Shown: positions 1 through 8,205, counted from the first letter of the stretch. The stretch is 64,000 nucleotides of DNA from Sphingomonas bisphenolicum (GCF_024349785.1 NZ_AP018817.1:2263501-2327500); one strand, 5' to 3'. The notes: generated by a model from the sequence alone, not told the origin. Translations and numbers: made by a program.

Positions 1-287
1 AAGCCGACGCCGCCCAAAGCGGTCAATATCCGCGCCTCGCGATCGACGGCGTGGGCGCCTCTCAGCGTATCGCCCGGTGGCTTGCGACGCAGCACATAGA
101 AGCGGCCAGGCGTCACCAACTTATAGGTCGGGTTGGACTGCCCGCCCTTGAACTGTTCGACGCGCAGCGGCCCGGCATAGCCCTCGACATGCGCGGCCAT
201 CCAGCATGCGAGCGCATCCTCGTCGAACCGATAGGTGTCGCGCACGGCCGTCGTGCCGGCATTGGCGTCCTCTCCGACGCCGCTCAT
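1..287 (-). CDS. Phosphotransferase-family protein (APH-like), 5' part only
   Basis: This is the first 95 codons of a gene that runs out of the window at position 1. The N-terminus reads as an aminoglycoside-phosphotransferase/choline-kinase fold: an FKGGQSNPTYKL loop like the nucleotide-binding loop of the family, then a YVLRRKPPGD strand carrying the kinase lysine. Such proteins are regularly encoded next to acyl-CoA dehydrogenases (compare the fused ACAD10/ACAD11 proteins) and probably phosphorylate a hydroxyacyl substrate; that role is inferred. The ATG overlaps the stop of the upstream acyl-CoA dehydrogenase by 4 nt (ATGA), which implies translational coupling. The C-terminal catalytic loop lies outside the window, so activity cannot be judged. 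Confidence 0.8.
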   Translation of the reverse strand, partial: MSGVGEDANAGTTAVRDTYRFDEDALACWMAAHVEGYAGPLRVEQFKGGQSNPTYKLVTPGRFYVLRRKPPGDTLRGAHAVDREARILTALGGVG

Positions 288-1474
288 GGCTTGCCCTTTT
301 CCGACTGGGCCGCTTTCCAGTCCCGCCTGATCTTTTTGGCCAGGCTCCATTTGTGGACTTCTGTCGGGCCGTCATAGATGCGGAAGGCGCGAATCTCGCG
401 ATAGACCTGTTCGACGATGGTGTCGCTGGTCACGCCGGAACCGCCCATTACCTGCACGCAGCGATCGGCTACGCGCATCAGGGCCTCGGACACCGCGACC
501 TTGGTCATGGAGCTTTCCGCCGTGCCCAGCGATCCGCCATCCAGCACCTCCGCACACCAGTCGATCATCAACTCGCACTGCTTCAGGTCGATCATATTGT
601 CCGCCAGCATGAAGCCGACGCCCTCATGGTCGATCAGCGTCTTGCCGAAGGCCATGCGCCGATTGGCGTAATCGGTTGCGATTTCGTGCGCGCGGATGCA
701 CGCGCCCAGCCAGCGCATACAATGCGACAGCCGCGCCGGGCTCAGGCGCACCTGCGCATATTGGAACCCCTCGCCCGGATTGCCCAGCATCTGGTCGGCC
801 GGCACGCGCAGATTGTCGATGGTCAGGACGGCATGGCCACCCGGCATCGAACTGTCGATCGTATTGGGGACATGGTCGATGCGGATCGCCGGGTCGGGCA
901 GGTCGACCAGGAACATGCACGCACCGTCTTGCGACTTGGCCATGACGATGCCGATCCCCGCGCCGTCGGCCCCGGTGATGAACGCCTTGCGCCCGTTGAC
1001 GACCCAGTGATTGCCATCCTGATGGCAGGTCGTCTGCATCATCGACGGGTCCGATCCCGCCCCACCATCGGCCGCAGGTTCGGTCATGAAGAAGGCCGAT
1101 CGGGTGCGGCCCTCGATCAACGGCTTGAGAAACCGTTCCTTGATCTCCGCACTGCCGACCTTGCCGAGCAGATAGATATTGCCTTCATCGGGCGCGGCTG
1201 TGTTGCACGCCAGCGGTCCCAGCGGCGACAACCCCGTCTTCGCCAGCACGATGGCGGTTTCCTGCTGGCTGAGATGGCTGCCATCCTCCAGGATATGCGG
1301 AGTCAGTACGCCCGCTGCCCGCGCCTTGTCCTTCAGTTCGATGACCAGTTCCTCGGTGGGGCAGTCATGATGGTCCCGACGCGGATCATGCTCATAGGGA
1401 ACGACGACATCGCGGACAAAGGCTTCGACCTTTGCTGCGATCGCGGCGGTGCGCTGGGGACCGACGCCGCTCAT
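284..1474 (-). CDS. Acyl-CoA dehydrogenase family protein
   Basis: A 396-residue FAD-dependent acyl-CoA dehydrogenase of normal family length. The N-terminal helical domain is followed by the middle beta domain with the FFMTEPAADGGAGSD flavin-contact segment and the VNGRKAFITGA strand. The C-terminal helical domain has RMAFGKTL and the QVMGGSGV ... YDGPTEVHKWSLA signature, as in long/medium-chain and ACAD10/11-type enzymes. It should oxidise an acyl-CoA to the 2-enoyl-CoA and pass electrons to ETF. It is coupled by ATGA to the downstream phosphotransferase-like gene, and its own start overlaps the stop of a short SDR-like remnant. The divergent TetR regulator is the likely controller. Substrate is not predictable from sequence alone. 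Confidence 0.93.
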   Translation of the reverse strand: MSGVGPQRTAAIAAKVEAFVRDVVVPYEHDPRRDHHDCPTEELVIELKDKARAAGVLTPHILEDGSHLSQQETAIVLAKTGLSPLGPLACNTAAPDEGNIYLLGKVGSAEIKERFLKPLIEGRTRSAFFMTEPAADGGAGSDPSMMQTTCHQDGNHWVVNGRKAFITGADGAGIGIVMAKSQDGACMFLVDLPDPAIRIDHVPNTIDSSMPGGHAVLTIDNLRVPADQMLGNPGEGFQYAQVRLSPARLSHCMRWLGACIRAHEIATDYANRRMAFGKTLIDHEGVGFMLADNMIDLKQCELMIDWCAEVLDGGSLGTAESSMTKVAVSEALMRVADRCVQVMGGSGVTSDTIVEQVYREIRAFRIYDGPTEVHKWSLAKKIRRDWKAAQSEKGKP

Positions 1475-1533
1475 GCCGATGCCGCGGCCTTCGCTCGCGC
1501 CGTTACGATCGCCGCCAAACCGCTGATATCCAT
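1471..1533 (-). pseudogene. 20-codon remnant of an SDR (3-hydroxyacyl-CoA dehydrogenase-like) gene, or a leader peptide
   Basis: The reading frame MDISGLAAIVT at the start is the typical first strand of short-chain dehydrogenases of the 3-hydroxyacyl-CoA dehydrogenase group, which normally continue with a TGGASGLG cofactor loop. Here it breaks after IVT into ARAKAAASA and stops, with the TGA overlapping the acyl-CoA dehydrogenase start. A good Shine-Dalgarno (AGAGGA, about 6 nt before this ATG) is present, while the dehydrogenase ATG has only a weak, distant one. I read it as the 5' end of a deleted SDR gene that now serves as a coupled leader. A designed leader peptide is the alternative. 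Confidence 0.5.
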
Positions 1534-1630
1534 GCGCAATCCTCTTCGCTGTTTGTCGATAACCGCGCCGCAGCCGGACAATAGGCCGGGGGGGCAGGCG
1601 CCATCATTCGAATCAAGAAACCCGTTAGAC

Positions 1631-1654
1631 CAATATGCACTCATGAGTGTATTG
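1631..1654. promoter_or_regulatory. Palindromic operator, probable TetR site
   Basis: The core CACTCATGAGTG (1638-1649) is a perfect 12-bp palindrome. It is flanked by CAATA on the left and TATTG on the right, giving a near-symmetric 24-bp site. It lies between the divergent regulator gene and the acyl-CoA dehydrogenase locus, about 40 bp before the regulator start, where an autoregulatory TetR operator is expected. Confidence 0.65.
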
Positions 1655-1687
1655 TGCTTTGGCAGGTTTCCTGTCAAGCATCGGGGC

Positions 1688-2308
1688 ATGCAGGACGTTT
1701 CACCTTTCAGGAATGCGGCGCAGCGCGAGACGGACAGGGCGGCCAAGCGGGACGCGGTGTTGCGCGCCGCCGTCCGGATGTTCAACGAACGCGGATTTTT
1801 CGCGACGTCGCTCGATGACGTCGCGGCCAGTCTCGGCATCTCCAAGCGCACCATCTATCATTATCTGGCGAACAAGGATCAGGTGCTGCTGGAATGCGTG
1901 ACCATCGGATTGCAACAATTGCTGCAGGCGGCGGAAGAGGCGCGTGCCGAATCGGGCAATGGCCGTGATCGCCTCATGAAGTTCCTGCGCCGTTATGCCG
2001 AAATCAACATGGACGATTTCGGCCGGTGCGTCATCCGCACGGGCGAAGAAGCCTTGTCGCGCGAGAGCCTGCCGCGCTACCGCGCGCTCAAGAAGGAAAT
2101 CGACGTCGCGCTGCGCCAGATGCTGCGCGAAGCGATAGACGATGGCTCGATCGCGCCGATTGACGTGAAAATCGCCGCTTTTACGCTGGCTGGCGCCTTG
2201 AACTGGCCGGCGCGCTGGCATGAACCAGACGGCGCATTGTCGACCTCGCAGATCGCCGATGCTATGGTGGATATTCTCATGGCCGGGCTGGATTCACGCA
2301 GCGCCTGA
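1688..2308 (+). CDS. TetR/AcrR family transcriptional regulator
   Basis: A 206-residue regulator. Residues about 20-66 form the TetR helix-turn-helix (AVRMFNERGFFATSLDDVAA, then SLGISKRTIYHYLANKDQ), followed by an all-helical ligand domain. The start at 1688 is chosen because the next ATG upstream (1643) would lie inside the palindromic operator. The open frame further upstream is antisense to the dehydrogenase. Its divergent placement suggests it represses the acyl-CoA dehydrogenase locus and itself, with an acyl-CoA or related ligand as inducer (inference). Confidence 0.93.
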   Translation: MQDVSPFRNAAQRETDRAAKRDAVLRAAVRMFNERGFFATSLDDVAASLGISKRTIYHYLANKDQVLLECVTIGLQQLLQAAEEARAESGNGRDRLMKFLRRYAEINMDDFGRCVIRTGEEALSRESLPRYRALKKEIDVALRQMLREAIDDGSIAPIDVKIAAFTLAGALNWPARWHEPDGALSTSQIADAMVDILMAGLDSRSA

Positions 2309-2347
2309 GCGGAAACATGGATGGCGATCGACCGCTTATCCTCCCTG

Positions 2348-3700
2348 CTACAGCCCTTCGGCCTCGACCCAATGGGCGCTGGTGACCTGACGGGCGAGCG
2401 CCCAGACCTGTCTCCGGATGTCCGGTACGGCGACGATTTCCCAATGCGCGCCGCGGGTCATCGGCCCTACGACATGCAGGCGCGGCTGCGCGCGGCCGTC
2501 GGCGGCGATGGCATGGCATTGGCGATCGACGTCGATGCCGATCGCCAGCGGATCGGGCCGGATGTCGCCCCGGTCGAACAGGTTGCGCAGCAGCGGATCG
2601 GTCACGCGCCGCAGGTCGCCAAGCGGTCCCGTGCAGTTGATCACCCGCGTCACTGTCAGCGTCTCGTTTTGCTCGCCTCCGCGCGGACGCAGTTCCACGA
2701 TCAGGCCGTCGCCATCGGGCGTCGCCGTCTCCACCTTCGCCGCCCGGACCGCCAGCCGTCCTCGCGCGCGCAGTCCGTCCAGCCGTTCGGCGACTTGCGG
2801 CGCGACCCGGTGGCGATGGACATCCCAATAGGGGCGCAGGTGACGCAGGAAGCGGCTGCGTTCGGCTGCGCTGGCGGCGCGCCACATGTCGGCGCTGAAG
2901 GGCCGCAATTCGTCCACCGCATTGCGCCATCCGATCTCCGCCGCCCGTTTCCGTACCCCACCTAGCAGCAGCGAAACCGGCCCTGCCGGTCGTTCTACCC
3001 GGACGGCACAGGGCGGGGCGGGCGCATGGGCGTGCGGAGTCAGGCCACGGCGCGACAGGGCGACGATCTTGCCCCGAAACCCCGCACTGTCCAGGCTCAA
3101 TGCGCAATCGATGGCGGTCAGTCCGCTGCCCAGCAATACAACCGCGTCGTCGCTACCCAGGCCTGTGGCGATGTTCGCCGCCCAGGGATCATCGATATAG
3201 GCGGGGCGATCAAGGCCGACAAAGGCGGGCAGGTCGTGCGGGGGCAGGTTGCCCGGCGCGATCACGGCGATATCCGTTGTCAGGGTGGCGCCCGATCGTA
3301 GCCTCATGCATGCGCGGTCATCCGCAACGATCAGGTCTGTAGCCTCGTCGCTGACGATGCTGATCCGGTCGCCAGCGGTTGCACGCGCCTCATCCAGCAG
3401 TGCGCATAAATAGGCGCCATAATCGCGTCGGGTGGCGAAGCTGCCCTCCTGGCCCAATCCTTGCGCCGTCAGCCAGTTCGCGAAATGGCCGGGCTGATCG
3501 GGAAGCGCGCTCATATTGGCGGCGCGGACGTTGAGGATATGGCCGGCCTGCGCCGCGCCATAGGCCAGGCCGCGTCCCAGCCGGTCGGGACGTCGCTCCA
3601 CCAGCGTCACCCGGACATTGCCGTGCCGCAACAGGTTGATCGCCAGCAGTACGCCGCTGAAGCCTCCGCCGACGATGGCGACATGATCGACCTTCAGCAT
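2348..3700 (-). CDS. FAD/NAD(P)-binding oxidoreductase (YdhS-like)
   Basis: A 450-residue protein with an N-terminal Rossmann fold (VAIVGGGFSGVLLA, residues 8-21) and a second dinucleotide loop (VVLLGSGLTAIDCAL, near residue 185). This is the architecture of the FAD-NAD(P)-binding family that includes E. coli YdhS. The reaction is not known for this family. It is divergent from the sulfur island with only 98 bp between the starts, so it may share control with it. It is the only obvious flavin plus pyridine-nucleotide protein near three flavin-dependent monooxygenases that need reduced flavin, but a role as their reductase is speculation. Confidence 0.85.
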   Translation of the reverse strand: MLKVDHVAIVGGGFSGVLLAINLLRHGNVRVTLVERRPDRLGRGLAYGAAQAGHILNVRAANMSALPDQPGHFANWLTAQGLGQEGSFATRRDYGAYLCALLDEARATAGDRISIVSDEATDLIVADDRACMRLRSGATLTTDIAVIAPGNLPPHDLPAFVGLDRPAYIDDPWAANIATGLGSDDAVVLLGSGLTAIDCALSLDSAGFRGKIVALSRRGLTPHAHAPAPPCAVRVERPAGPVSLLLGGVRKRAAEIGWRNAVDELRPFSADMWRAASAAERSRFLRHLRPYWDVHRHRVAPQVAERLDGLRARGRLAVRAAKVETATPDGDGLIVELRPRGGEQNETLTVTRVINCTGPLGDLRRVTDPLLRNLFDRGDIRPDPLAIGIDVDRQCHAIAADGRAQPRLHVVGPMTRGAHWEIVAVPDIRRQVWALARQVTSAHWVEAEGL

Positions 3701-3798
3701 GGATCAAGCATTTCTAATGGTTCGCCCAACATTGCTTGTGGGACATATCTCTACTGTTGAAATAGATAAAGTCTCAATTATCGAATGGAAGGACGATC
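3701..3798. promoter_or_regulatory. Divergent promoter region at the left edge of the sulfur island
   Basis: A 98-bp gap that is clearly AT-richer than the flanking genes, separating the FAD oxidoreductase (leftward) from the first island gene (rightward). A strong Shine-Dalgarno (GGAAGGA, 3787-3793) lies before the small ORF at 3799. TTGA ... TCAA half-sites occur around 3758-3778, but I cannot assign a factor. Confidence 0.5.
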
Positions 3799-3936
3799 AT
3801 GCGCCTGTTACGTTCCCTTGGCCAACGCTGGACGCGGCTACGGATAGCCGCGCGGCGCGAGTTTCTGCGCGATCCCGATGTGGTCCTGTTCGACCGTCGA
3901 CCTGATCCGGCGCGCGAAGCGGCGCAGGGGCGCTGA
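3799..3936 (+). CDS. Small Arg-rich protein, unrecognised (45 aa)
   Basis: A 45-codon ORF with a strong GGAAGGA ribosome binding site 6 nt before the ATG. Its TGA ends one base before the ATG of the binding-protein gene. The protein begins MRLLRSLGQRWTRLRIAARR, is very basic and amphipathic in its first half, and becomes acidic/Arg-mixed after DPDVVLFD. No signal peptide or membrane segment is visible. The tight spacing and good RBS argue that it is translated. It could be a coupling leader for the binding protein or a regulator of sulfur uptake. No family recognised. Confidence 0.6.
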   Translation: MRLLRSLGQRWTRLRIAARREFLRDPDVVLFDRRPDPAREAAQGR

Positions 3937-3937
3937 C

Positions 3938-4915
3938 ATGCTCTCGCGGCGCGCGTTCCTGGGGGCTGGGGCGTCAACCTGCCTCATCCTCTCTGGGTGC
4001 AGCGCGGCCAAGAGTGGTCGGCCGAAACTGCGTGTCTCCGTCACCGGAAAGGGGGAGGGCGACACCCGTCTGCTGTTCAAGGCAGCCGGGATCGCCCCCG
4101 AAGGCTTCGATCTGGCCTATAGCGAGTTCCAGTCCGGCCATCTGGTCGTGGAAGCCCTGAATGGCGGCTCGCTCGATTATGGCGGCATGAGCGAAATCCC
4201 GCCGATCTTCGCGGCGGCCTCCACCATCCAGAGCTTCCGCCAGATCGCGGTCGCCCATGGCGACGTCAACAACCAGGTCGTGCTGGTGCCCAAAGGTTCG
4301 AAGGCGAAGACGATCGCCGATCTCAAGGGAAGGCGCGTGGGCTATGTCCGCGCCACTACCTCGCAATATTTCCTGATCCGCATGTTGGAAGAGGTCGGCC
4401 TGAGCTGGGACGACATCACCCCGGTGGCGATGGGCGTGTCCGATGGCGCTGCAGCTTTCTCGCAAGGCGCTCTCGACGGCTGGGCGATCTATGGTTTCCC
4501 AATCCAGCGCGCCATCGCGACGGAGGGCGCGCGCATACTCAAGACCGCCAACGGCATATTGTCGGGCAACTATCTGGTGTCGGCGCATGTCGATGCGCTG
4601 GCCGATCTCGATAAAGCCAGGCTGATCGGCGACTATCTGGCGCTGGTACAGAAAGCCTATGGCTGGGCAGCGACCCATCAGGATGAATGGGCGACGATTA
4701 TCGCCCAGGATATCGGTGTGCCCCGTGACTATGTGGTCGACCAGTTCAGGCGCAAGAGCACCACATACGAACTGCGTCCGGTCACAGACGCGGCGATCGC
4801 GTCCCAGCAACAGGTCGCGGACCTTTTCTACCGGCAAAAGCTGTTGCCCAGGGCGGTCGATGTGCGTCCGCTCTGGGATAGGCGCTTCAACGCCATCCTT
4901 CCCAACAGAGGCTGA
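3938..4915 (+). CDS. ABC transporter substrate-binding lipoprotein, sulfonate/taurine type (SsuA-like)
   Basis: A 325-residue periplasmic binding protein of the SsuA/TauA/NitT group. The N-terminus has a twin-arginine motif (SRRAFLG) followed by a lipobox (LILSGC), so it is probably a Tat-exported lipoprotein. The mature part shows ALNGGSLDYGGMSEIPP, VVLVPKGS and the GVSDGAAAFSQGALDGWAIY segment typical of aliphatic-sulfonate binding proteins. It should deliver an organosulfonate or related anion to the permease at 8206 and ATPase at 9042, the only ones in the island. It is spaced one base after the small Arg-rich ORF and 5 nt before the SfnB/DszC-like gene, so the three appear co-transcribed. 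Confidence 0.9.
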   Translation: MLSRRAFLGAGASTCLILSGCSAAKSGRPKLRVSVTGKGEGDTRLLFKAAGIAPEGFDLAYSEFQSGHLVVEALNGGSLDYGGMSEIPPIFAAASTIQSFRQIAVAHGDVNNQVVLVPKGSKAKTIADLKGRRVGYVRATTSQYFLIRMLEEVGLSWDDITPVAMGVSDGAAAFSQGALDGWAIYGFPIQRAIATEGARILKTANGILSGNYLVSAHVDALADLDKARLIGDYLALVQKAYGWAATHQDEWATIIAQDIGVPRDYVVDQFRRKSTTYELRPVTDAAIASQQQVADLFYRQKLLPRAVDVRPLWDRRFNAILPNRG

Positions 4916-4920
4916 ACATC

Positions 4921-6108
4921 ATGGCCACCCATGCAATGCAACAGGACGGTGCCCGGCCCGCTTCGGCCGGGCCGATCAGCGTGGATCAACTCGATCGGTT
5001 GACCCGGCGACTGGCCGAAACCGCTGAACATTATGACCGTAGCGGCGAATTTCCCCGCGCCAATTTCGATCTGCTGGCAGCCGAAGGGTTGATCGGCCTG
5101 ACCGTGCCGCGCGCACTGGGCGGTCGCGGCGCAGGGCTGGGCGAGGCGATCCGCGTGCTCGCCGCCGTGGCGAAGGGTGAGCCGTCGACCGCGCTCATCC
5201 TGTTCATGACCTATCATCATCATGCCACGCCCGCGCGTGCGCGCAATTGGCCGCAGGCGATCTACGAGCGATTGGCGCGCGATGCGGTGGCGGGGCGGGG
5301 GCTGATCGGCGGCCTGCGGGTCGAGCCTGAACTGGGGACGCCGGTGCGCGGCGGCCTCCCTGCGACGATCGCCCGCCGCACCGCCGATGGCTGGGCGATC
5401 AGCGGCACGAAAATCTATTCGACCGGATCGACCGGACTTGACTGGTTTTCGGTCTGGGCGAAGACGGACGAGGACGTACCGCGCGTCGGCAATTTCCTGG
5501 TTCGCGCCGATAGTGCCGGCATCGATATCGAGCCGGTGTGGGACCATCTGGGGATGCGCGCCACCGTCAGCCATGCCGTGCATTTCGCCGACACGCCGAC
5601 GCCGTTCGATCATGCCGTCGACATCCGCCGTCCCGAACAATGGGCCGCCGGCGCAGGTGATCCCAGCCTCGCCATCTGGAACGCGCTCGCTATCTCGACC
5701 ATCTATGACGGCGTCGCGCGGGCGGCGCGGGACTGGCTGCGCGCCTATCTCAACGACCGGGTGCCGACCAATCTGGGCGCTTCGCTAGCTACCCTGCCGC
5801 GCGTTCAGGAAAAATTTGGCGAAATCGAGACGTTGCTGCAGGTCAACCGCACGCTGATCCGCGATGCCGCCGCCCGTTATGATGCCGGCGATCCGCCCAG
5901 TGCAGTGGAGGTGAACAACATCAAATATCTAACGACCGCCAACGCCATCCGCGCGGTGGAGATCGGCCTCGAACTCACCGGCAATCCGGGCATCAGCCGG
6001 AAAAACCCGCTCGAACGTCATTATCGCGATGTGCTGTGCAGTCGCATCCATTCGCCGCAAACCGACACCATATTGATTGCCGCTGGCCGGGCGGCCCTTG
6101 GGAACTGA
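4921..6108 (+). CDS. Acyl-CoA-dehydrogenase-fold flavin monooxygenase (SfnB/DszC-like)
   Basis: A 395-residue member of the acyl-CoA dehydrogenase superfamily branch used in sulfur acquisition (SfnB, DszC). Seen: LIGLTVPRALGGRGAGLGEA in the N-domain, the ISGTKIYSTGSTGLDWFSVW strand and a C-terminal helical bundle ending in LTGNPGISRKNPLERHYRD. In this branch the protein uses reduced flavin and oxygen on organosulfur substrates instead of acyl-CoA. The assignment is from fold plus its place between a sulfonate binding protein and the rest of the island. The substrate is unknown. Confidence 0.82.
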   Translation: MATHAMQQDGARPASAGPISVDQLDRLTRRLAETAEHYDRSGEFPRANFDLLAAEGLIGLTVPRALGGRGAGLGEAIRVLAAVAKGEPSTALILFMTYHHHATPARARNWPQAIYERLARDAVAGRGLIGGLRVEPELGTPVRGGLPATIARRTADGWAISGTKIYSTGSTGLDWFSVWAKTDEDVPRVGNFLVRADSAGIDIEPVWDHLGMRATVSHAVHFADTPTPFDHAVDIRRPEQWAAGAGDPSLAIWNALAISTIYDGVARAARDWLRAYLNDRVPTNLGASLATLPRVQEKFGEIETLLQVNRTLIRDAAARYDAGDPPSAVEVNNIKYLTTANAIRAVEIGLELTGNPGISRKNPLERHYRDVLCSRIHSPQTDTILIAAGRAALGN

Positions 6109-6109
6109 C

Positions 6110-7057
6110 ATGTCACTAATCATCGCAAGCCAACTCGACGCCGAATTCAACCGCGGCCTCGGCCAGCATCCGATCGCGCCCATTCTGATCGACGTCGCCG
6201 ACGAAGCACCCTGGAGCGCCGCGGCCGAGGCCGACATACTGCTGGTGCGCCCATCGCCTGCCTGGCGCCGGCCCACGGCGCTGCGCCCGCCCGCCTGGCC
6301 GGGGCGGCTGAAATGGGTCTATAGCGCATCGGCGGGCATCGATTTCTATCCGCCATGGCTGCTCGATGCCCCGCTCGTCACCTGCGGCCGCGGCGTCGCG
6401 TCGGACGAGATCGCCGATTATGTCATTGCCGCCATCTATGCCCATGCCAAGAATCTGGAGGCGATCACCGCGCGGTCGCGCGCGCAATGGATCAATGTGC
6501 CGCTTGGCCGGGTATCGGGCACCACGATCGGCATCGTCGGCCTGGGCGCGATCGGCCAGGCGGTGGCGCGACGCGGCCTCGCACTGGGCGCGCAGGTCGT
6601 CGGCCTGCGTCGCACCGGCGCCCAGTCGGGCGTCAGCGGCGTGGAGCATGTCGGCGACATTGAAACCCTCGTCGCCCGCGCCGACCATATCATCGTCGCC
6701 GTGCCAGCCACCCGGCAAACCTATCATCTGTTCAACGCAGCGCTGCTCGCCAAGGTGAAGCCCGGCGCGCATATCATCAATGTCGCGCGCGGATCGGTGA
6801 TCGATCAGGACGCCTTGATCGACGCCTTGGACGGCGAGGGCGGCCCCGGCTTTGCGACGCTGGACGTCACGGATCCCGAGCCCTTGCCCGACGGTCATGC
6901 GCTCTACACCCATCCGGGCGTGCGACTGACCCCGCATGTCTCCAGCAACCATATGCTGGTGCGCCATCGGCTGCTGGAAAAGGTCCGCAATGACATCTCT
7001 CGCTTCGCGAGCGGCGAAGCGCCCAGCGACATTGTCGATCCGGTGCGTGGCTATTGA
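6110..7057 (+). CDS. D-isomer-specific 2-hydroxyacid dehydrogenase
   Basis: A 315-residue NAD(P)-dependent dehydrogenase. The nucleotide-binding motif is GLGAIGQAVARR. The catalytic set is present: Arg in NVARGSVIDQDAL, Glu in DVTDPEPLPDG and His in LTPHVSSNH. It starts one base after the monooxygenase stop, so it is co-transcribed. It reduces or oxidises a 2-oxo/2-hydroxy acid. In this setting a carbon skeleton left after desulfonation (for example a glyoxylate-, pyruvate- or sulfolactate-like acid) is plausible but not shown. Confidence 0.88.
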   Translation: MSLIIASQLDAEFNRGLGQHPIAPILIDVADEAPWSAAAEADILLVRPSPAWRRPTALRPPAWPGRLKWVYSASAGIDFYPPWLLDAPLVTCGRGVASDEIADYVIAAIYAHAKNLEAITARSRAQWINVPLGRVSGTTIGIVGLGAIGQAVARRGLALGAQVVGLRRTGAQSGVSGVEHVGDIETLVARADHIIVAVPATRQTYHLFNAALLAKVKPGAHIINVARGSVIDQDALIDALDGEGGPGFATLDVTDPEPLPDGHALYTHPGVRLTPHVSSNHMLVRHRLLEKVRNDISRFASGEAPSDIVDPVRGY

Positions 7058-7079
7058 CGTGACCGGCGCGGGAATCCGG

Positions 7080-7916
7080 TCATAGCGCCGCGACCGTCTC
7101 CCGCGCCAGTTCCGCCAGCCGCTGGGCCGCCTTGTCCAGCTTGTCGCCCGACCGCAGGATTGCCGCCACGCGCGGTAACGACGGCAGCCGCTCATGCTCC
7201 AGCGCCGCGCTGTCCTCCAGGAACAAATGGGTGCGGCAGGTGATGCCCAGGCCCGCGCCCACGGCCGCCTTCAGCGTTGCGAGGTTTGGCGTTTCCACCG
7301 TGATCCGCCATTGCAGCCCGGCATCCTCCAGCGCCCGGATCGCCGCCTCGCGGAAGCGGCAAGGCTCTTCCAGCACCGCCAGCGGAATGACCTCGCGGTC
7401 GACCAGCGCCGTTTCGCCATACCAGCTCATCGGCGCCACCGTCACCGCATGGGCGTCATTGGGCGCGGCAAAGCCCAGCAAGATGTCCAGTTCCCGCCGT
7501 TCCAGCAGCGCCTGCAATTCTGCCGTACCCGCCACGCGCGCATAGATTTGCGCATCGGGGTGCAATTCGGAAAAGCGCGACAACAGGCCCGTCAGCAGGG
7601 TGTCGGCGAAATCCTGCACCATCCCGATCCGCGCCGGCCCGGCAAAGCGCCCGGCGCTGACCGCAGCGACCGCTTCGTCATGCAGCAGCAGCACGCGACG
7701 GGCATAGTCGAGCAGCACCGTGCCCGCGGAGGTCAGGTTCAGCCGCCGCCCTTCGCGCAGGAACAGCGTCTGCTGCACCAGTTCCTCCAGCCGCTTGATC
7801 TGAAGGCTGAGTGCGGATTGCGTCACGAACACCTGTTCCGACGCGTTCAGCATCGACCCGGTGTCGACGATGGCAACGAAACTGCGCAGCAAGTTGGTCG
7901 GCAGATTGACCGGCAC
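7080..7916 (-). CDS. LysR-family transcriptional regulator
   Basis: A 278-residue LysR protein. The N-terminal winged helix-turn-helix reads LRSFVAIVDTGSMLNASEQV then TQSALSLQIKRLEELV. The rest is the periplasmic-binding-like effector domain. It converges on the dehydrogenase gene and is divergent from the ABC permease, with 289 bp between starts, the usual LysR arrangement. It is therefore the probable local regulator of the transport/oxygenase operon, perhaps responding to sulfur status as CysB/Cbl do. The effector is unknown. Confidence 0.93.
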   Translation of the reverse strand: MPVNLPTNLLRSFVAIVDTGSMLNASEQVFVTQSALSLQIKRLEELVQQTLFLREGRRLNLTSAGTVLLDYARRVLLLHDEAVAAVSAGRFAGPARIGMVQDFADTLLTGLLSRFSELHPDAQIYARVAGTAELQALLERRELDILLGFAAPNDAHAVTVAPMSWYGETALVDREVIPLAVLEEPCRFREAAIRALEDAGLQWRITVETPNLATLKAAVGAGLGITCRTHLFLEDSAALEHERLPSLPRVAAILRSGDKLDKAAQRLAELARETVAAL

Positions 7917-8205
7917 GATAAACCTCTTTGGCTGAAGGGGAGAAGCCGATCCGAAGCCGGAAACGGAAAATCATTTATCGCTGATGCTTATATATCAATC
8001 AAAATAGTAGAGATTTATCCGACGAAGAAAAAACTACGTCCCACCGATTGTTGCGCGCGAAACCGCCAATACCGGCGCTCATCCGCCCCGCAACGGCGGC
8101 GAAATGCGACCTATGACGAACGCTGATAGGTCTGCCTGGCAAAACTTAATTGAATAAGTAGACAATTCATGTTGGGCTTGTCCGCAGTTCATAAAAGGGC
8201 CGGAC
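7917..8205. promoter_or_regulatory. Intergenic control region between LysR gene and ABC operon
   Basis: A 289-bp region with AT-rich blocks at about 7966-8040 and 8140-8175. An inverted repeat ACTTA-N6-TAAGT lies at 8144-8159, about 45 bp before the permease start, and fits the T-N11-A style of LysR boxes. The 7980-8015 block (TATATCAATCAAAATAG) may be a second site or promoter. There is no ribosome binding site of note before 8206. Confidence 0.5.

Noticed and set aside
206..1687. Long open frame on the plus strand (up to 700 codons with the TetR gene)
   Set aside because: It is antisense to the acyl-CoA dehydrogenase and the phosphotransferase-like gene. Only the TetR part after 1688 shows family motifs.
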